NCBI GenBank assembly: GCA_017399665.1
Contig: JAFQBR010000299.1
Span: 1 to 7,429, forward strand
Length of the DNA: 7,429 nt
Origin: Clostridia bacterium
GTDB taxonomy: Bacteria; Bacillota_A; Clostridia; Christensenellales; Borkfalkiaceae
Reading direction: 5' to 3'
In this document: one piece after another, positions 5,601-7,429 of the stretch
Layout: the number at the start of each line of letters is the position of its first letter
Numbering within the stretch: position 1 is the stretch's first letter
Program-made: the position numbers and the translations under genes
The notes under the pieces: model-generated
Database searches by the model: none
Told to the model about the DNA's origin: nothing
The model's input: the letters and a program-made list of their open reading frames with translations, nothing else

Positions 5601-7429
5601 GCCTGAAATATACAATGCGCCGCCGGACAAGGAGGCTTTATTGTTTTTAATTACAGGACAGTTATCATCTTCAGCCACACCGTCGCCGTTATGGTCGCAG
5701 TAGCGATGTTCGCCAATATGCTCTTCATCTACACCCACGGTCACAGTAATATCAACGTCTGAACCCTCTTTACCTACAACAGCAAGAGCACCACCACTAG
5801 TTCCAGCAGCGTTACCGCTAACTGAGCCCGTTGTAATTTCTGCCGTTACGTTGGTATTTTCTGCAGAAATATATATTGCACCGCCGGCACCGTTTAAAGC
5901 GGTATTGTTATCAACTTTACCGCCCGACATATAGTAGTTACCGTTATTAATAGCAACAGCACCACCGTTATTTGAAGCCGTATTATCGATAATATCACCA
6001 GCAGTAACGTAAACGTCGCCTCCGTTAACGAACGCAGCACCACCGTTAGCTAACGCGTTATTAGAAGTCAAGCTACCGCCGTTAACGTTAAGAGTACCGC
6101 CACCAAGATAAATAGCGCCACCGCTTTCAGTTGCTTTACAGTTAGTAATGCTACCTGTTCCCGAAATAGTAAATTCGCCTGCCGTCATATAAACGGCACC
6201 ACCGTTTGTAGCAGAACAGTTTTTAATTTCACCGCCTGAAAGCGTTGCCTTACCCTCGGGGTCGTTCATATAAACATCACCGCCGTTTGGCTGAGAATAA
6301 GTAAACTTAGAGTTATCAGCAGTATTTACGTCACGTAAAACACCGCCGGTCATTGTAAACCTACAGGGCTCTGTTCCGCCTGCAGCCATAATAAATTGAC
6401 CTTGAATATCGCCACCGCTGATTACGGCTTTAGCATAACCTAGGTTTCCGCTTGGATTAACCGTAATACCGCCACCAATAGAGCCTGTTTCAATAACACC
6501 GCCTGAAATATCAATTTCTGCGCTACCACCGTGTCCGCTTGCACCGCCAACACCGCCACCAACCGATTGAGCAGTTAGGTTGCCGTTTGTAACCGTAACT
6601 TCAGCCGCACCGCCGTTACCCGTTGAAACACCCATACCGCCACCGATAGCACCCGAGCAATTAAGCGTACCGCCACTAACGTTAATAATTGCGTCGCCAC
6701 CTTTGCCATCTTTTTGTGCGTTACCGCCACCGATAGCTTGAGCAGTTAGCATTCCGCCCTTAACAGTAACAGTAGCTTTACCACCATTACCTAAAGACGT
6801 GCTTGTAGCACTACCCGTACCGCCACCGATAACGCCAGCACAGTTCATAATGCCATTTTCTACAATAATAGTAGCCTCGCCACCATTACCGCCAAGCGAC
6901 GAACCGCCACCGATACCTTCGGTAAGCGTAACGTTTGCCGTATTTTTAACGGTAACTTCTGCGCTACCGCCCACACCAAGCCTACTGTTACCGCCACCGA
7001 TTGTGTTAGAAAGAACTTCACCGCCCGACAATGTAATATAGGCAGTACCACCTGTATTTGAAGAGCTGTTACCACCGCCGATAGCGTTACCTGCAGTACC
7101 GTAAGCCTCAACCTTACCGCCACTAATTTCAACCGTACCGCGTGCGCCGGAGCTTTTAACTGATGAGCCCGCACCGATAGCAACGCCACCGATAATATTG
7201 CGAGAGGACTCTGCAAGACTATCGTATGTTGCTTTATCTATAATGGCGTAGTCCTTACTCATATTCAAATAGATAAGCGCGTGGTTTTTAGCGTAAACCT
7301 CACCACCGCTAATTACAACCTTGCCCTGTCCGCCACCGCTGAACCAACCGATACCGCCACCAATAGCAGCCCCCGTACCGCAAGCGTGAGCAATAACCTT
7401 ACCGCCCGTTACATAAACGCTACCATAGC
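2658..7429 (-). CDS. Giant beta-helix / Flg_new (InlB B-repeat) / MBG-domain surface protein, 5' end outside the window
   Basis: This is probably a secreted or cell-surface repeat protein of the adhesin type; its ligand is unknown. The frame is open to the window edge, giving at least 1589 residues. A TTG at 7268 could be taken as the start, but it lies inside a repeat array that continues upstream, so it is not one. Domains in order: about ten IGGG repeats (7429-6369), a GGAxY/NN beta-helix (6290-5589), two Flg_new-like repeats ending in YAIW and VGNW (5273-4755), a Cys/His linker (4754-4665), an MBG-like Ig domain with VYDG and NAGVYTATI (4667-4428), a possible FN3-like stretch (4370-4130) and then unrecognised beta-rich sequence to the stop. 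The last residues are APFYFVIVNS: no LPxTG, hydrophobic anchor or SLH repeat. Attachment must be N-terminal, non-covalent or absent. The signal peptide would lie outside the window. The frame itself is certain; the biological role is inferred. Confidence 0.93.
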   Translation of the reverse strand, partial: YGSVYVTGGKVIAHACGTGAAIGGGIGWFSGGGQGKVVISGGEVYAKNHALIYLNMSKDYAIIDKATYDSLAESSRNIIGGVAIGAGSSVKSSGARGTVEISGGKVEAYGTAGNAIGGGNSSSNTGGTAYITLSGGEVLSNTIGGGNSRLGVGGSAEVTVKNTANVTLTEGIGGGSSLGGNGGEATIIVENGIMNCAGVIGGGTGSATSTSLGNGGKATVTVKGGMLTAQAIGGGNAQKDGKGGDAIINVSGGTLNCSGAIGGGMGVSTGNGGAAEVTVTNGNLTAQSVGGGVGGASGHGGSAEIDISGGVIETGSIGGGITVNPSGNLGYAKAVISGGDIQGQFIMAAGGTEPCRFTMTGGVLRDVNTADNSKFTYSQPNGGDVYMNDPEGKATLSGGEIKNCSATNGGAVYMTAGEFTISGTGSITNCKATESGGAIYLGGGTLNVNGGSLTSNNALANGGAAFVNGGDVYVTAGDIIDNTASNNGGAVAINNGNYYMSGGKVDNNTALNGAGGAIYISAENTNVTAEITTGSVSGNAAGTSGGALAVVGKEGSDVDITVTVGVDEEHIGEHRYCDHNGDGVAEDDNCPVIKNNKASLSGGALYISGGRNTKLNTYCLIEEGSKAGSADEESRSDFMMVNGGKVIISTNHHGTKPSDFGNIAINSSIYVAAGEMDIYGSMDNPKINKHITVDIKKEGDYFKDHRENDPDIPPESRYYKLLYYENFKDTTGIVTGQYTEYMIKHGETVTISGSIYSHPGYEIIGWFTEPNGDGYKYEVGWDYTFTDDPSDYTKPGDLTIYAIWLSHYYDVYFESGIPQDVPYFGEEMEKKTFVYDTPDFLPLNTYIYPGYRFVNWYNKNDKTQTYTDGQQVVNLSSVDGAVITLVGNWKKCNHDGPEEDFFYTIEDNKLIRNCICNGYTHTATLLVQDAVYDGNEHDANVIYYQNALYNNPPSTPWNLNIEYSGENLGEFAVPTNAGVYTATISAGDKNLSLNYLIDKATQEKPDKPTYTSSLNTENNLYNIITIDEYTGYKKDWQEVEYRLAYYLGSELAATDWSKTQLEYELSVAQTNYFIQIRFAEHANYYPSDYTEADSTYFFAGDITLELNYQTGLHCYAIFSEDTDDDKTDNGIKVICNLLEGYYRTSDYNAQINSNNPVLGAFNADGSEYNIIEIPISTHIELYISGVAQQVTMDAFVVEGDIFNNVTKDSAHITRDSSFTAYFEAYNFYGYTNIAINFSSDCPNNTRIILIDKLNNTYWYYNAEGVFNSVYLVDFTSMGGTVAFDIGTSGEFALQFIVDFSLTSSGFSGNSLDVYLSSEKEDEKMPDFNSTTGLVSISVYDLPEFAIQQVENDSLAPLEKQYKVIFAKVPNNVVASKWKNKKASLVITPITELPFDAQIVVTAGTNRVTALRNVNGDFIISLPTKGEDVVKIEFDSKLFPAAQTTYSFNIKLMASRSVAGEAPLNGEVMATAQLTYIKPISEEFAVKFIERDNNNRVYQVGSTLQVQVNYNSSYTITLNLLFKDDNGGYSNTALLPIYLDPSENHLVRTEDVDVSLAGFKAGSFCLMATIKDETGSTVLTAPFYFVIVNS
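4428..4667 (-). other. MBG/YDG-type Ig-like domain
   Basis: The sequence runs from HTATLLVQDAVYDGNEHDAN to NAGVYTATISAGDKN and ends NYLIDKA. The YDG motif after the first strand, NAGxYTATI in the sixth and the closing Y-x-I-x-KA are hallmarks of bacterial MBG-like Ig repeats. Such modules usually act as spacers in surface proteins. Confidence 0.65.
4755..5273 (-). other. Two Flg_new / InlB B-repeat-like domains
   Basis: Each is about 85 residues with the family signature: aromatic opening strand, PGYxxxxWF/Y, and a closing W. The first has HPGYEIIGWFTEPNGDGYKY and ends LTIYAIW. The second has YPGYRFVNWYNKNDKTQTYT and ends ITLVGNW. Such domains are common in extracellular proteins of Bacillota as stalk or binding modules. 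The first contains a 10-15 residue insertion (DDPSDYTKPG) before the last strand. Confidence 0.75.
5589..6290 (-). repeat. GGAxY / NN-x-A repeats (beta-helix type 2)
   Basis: Six consecutive GG anchors (GGDVY, GGAVY, GGAIY, GGAAF, GGAVA, GGAIY) are spaced 26-27 residues apart, each preceded by N or C-x-A-T/N motifs (CSATN, CKATE, NNALA, NTASN). A seventh comes 30 residues on. An eighth (GGALY) comes after a 57-residue interval that carries an inserted acidic loop. The register resembles GGA[ILV]/NN repeats of polymorphic outer-membrane-type beta-helices. The anchor differs from the preceding IGGG array, so the protein changes repeat family at about 6300. Confidence 0.75.
6369..7429 (-). repeat. 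Array of about ten degenerate IGGG protein repeats (beta-helix type 1)
   Basis: IGGG-like anchors (IGGG, IGAG or VGGG) recur every 27-32 residues (about 80-96 bp), each followed by GG-x-A, a short beta strand of alternating hydrophobics and an SGG or NG turn. One interval is doubled (62 residues) by an insert, ALIYLNMSKDYAIIDKATYD and following residues, around 7280-7195. At DNA level the repeats are diverged but share ccgccaccgat-like cores. The array continues beyond the window. The pattern fits a right-handed parallel beta-helix. Confidence 0.8.

Noticed and set aside
6860..7216. Minus-strand frame of 118 codons and the overlapping Pro-rich plus-strand frame at 6799-7041
   Set aside because: Both are produced by the Gly-rich repeat codons of the large surface gene read in other frames.
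6369..7429. CRISPR-like or tandem DNA repeat
   Set aside because: The repeats are coding, degenerate at DNA level, of variable period, and keep frame; they are protein beta-helix repeats.

Overview
The window looks like a chromosomal segment of a low-GC, Gram-positive-type bacterium (Bacillota, probably an anaerobic, perhaps gut-associated clostridial lineage; this is inference). The reasons are the AT-rich intergenic DNA, the strong AAGGAGG ribosome site, intrinsic terminators with long T-tracts, an ECF sigma / RsgI-like anti-sigma pair, and a giant surface protein built from beta-helix, Listeria-Bacteroides (InlB B / Flg_new) and MBG-type Ig-like modules. All recognisable genes lie on the minus strand, so in transcription order the window reads from right to left.

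Right part (2658 to the window edge at 7429): one very large open frame, truncated at its 5' end by the window. At least 1589 residues are visible. In protein order they are about ten degenerate IGGG repeats, then a second beta-helix with a GGAxY / NN register, two Flg_new-like repeats, a small Cys/His-rich linker, an MBG-like Ig domain, and about 590 residues of unrecognised beta-rich sequence. No sortase signal or C-terminal anchor is visible. A near-perfect terminator follows the stop.

Middle (845-2444): a two-gene operon, ECF sigma factor followed after 1 nt by a single-pass membrane anti-sigma of the RsgI-like type with a PepSY-like C-terminus. A good sigma-A promoter (TTGCAA-17-TATAAT with extended TG) lies inside the longest sigma frame, so the sigma start belongs at about 2444, not 2582. 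A terminator follows the anti-sigma gene.

Left part: a 370-nt gene-free stretch (475-844) and the 5' part of dnaG (1-474, truncated by the window). The stretch holds the dnaG leader, a consensus DnaA box, an orphan hairpin terminator, and a promoter-like element that also occurs upstream of the sigma operon.

The most interesting non-coding signal is this 41-nt two-box element, present once at 761-801 and once at 2580-2620. Its boxes are nearly identical, the 12-nt middle is divergent, and the spacing fits -35/-10 elements. The simplest reading is a shared promoter class, possibly recognised by the local ECF sigma. One copy would autoregulate the sigma operon. The other would start a small (about 85-90 nt) RNA ending at the hairpin at 676-706, or contribute to dnaG transcription.
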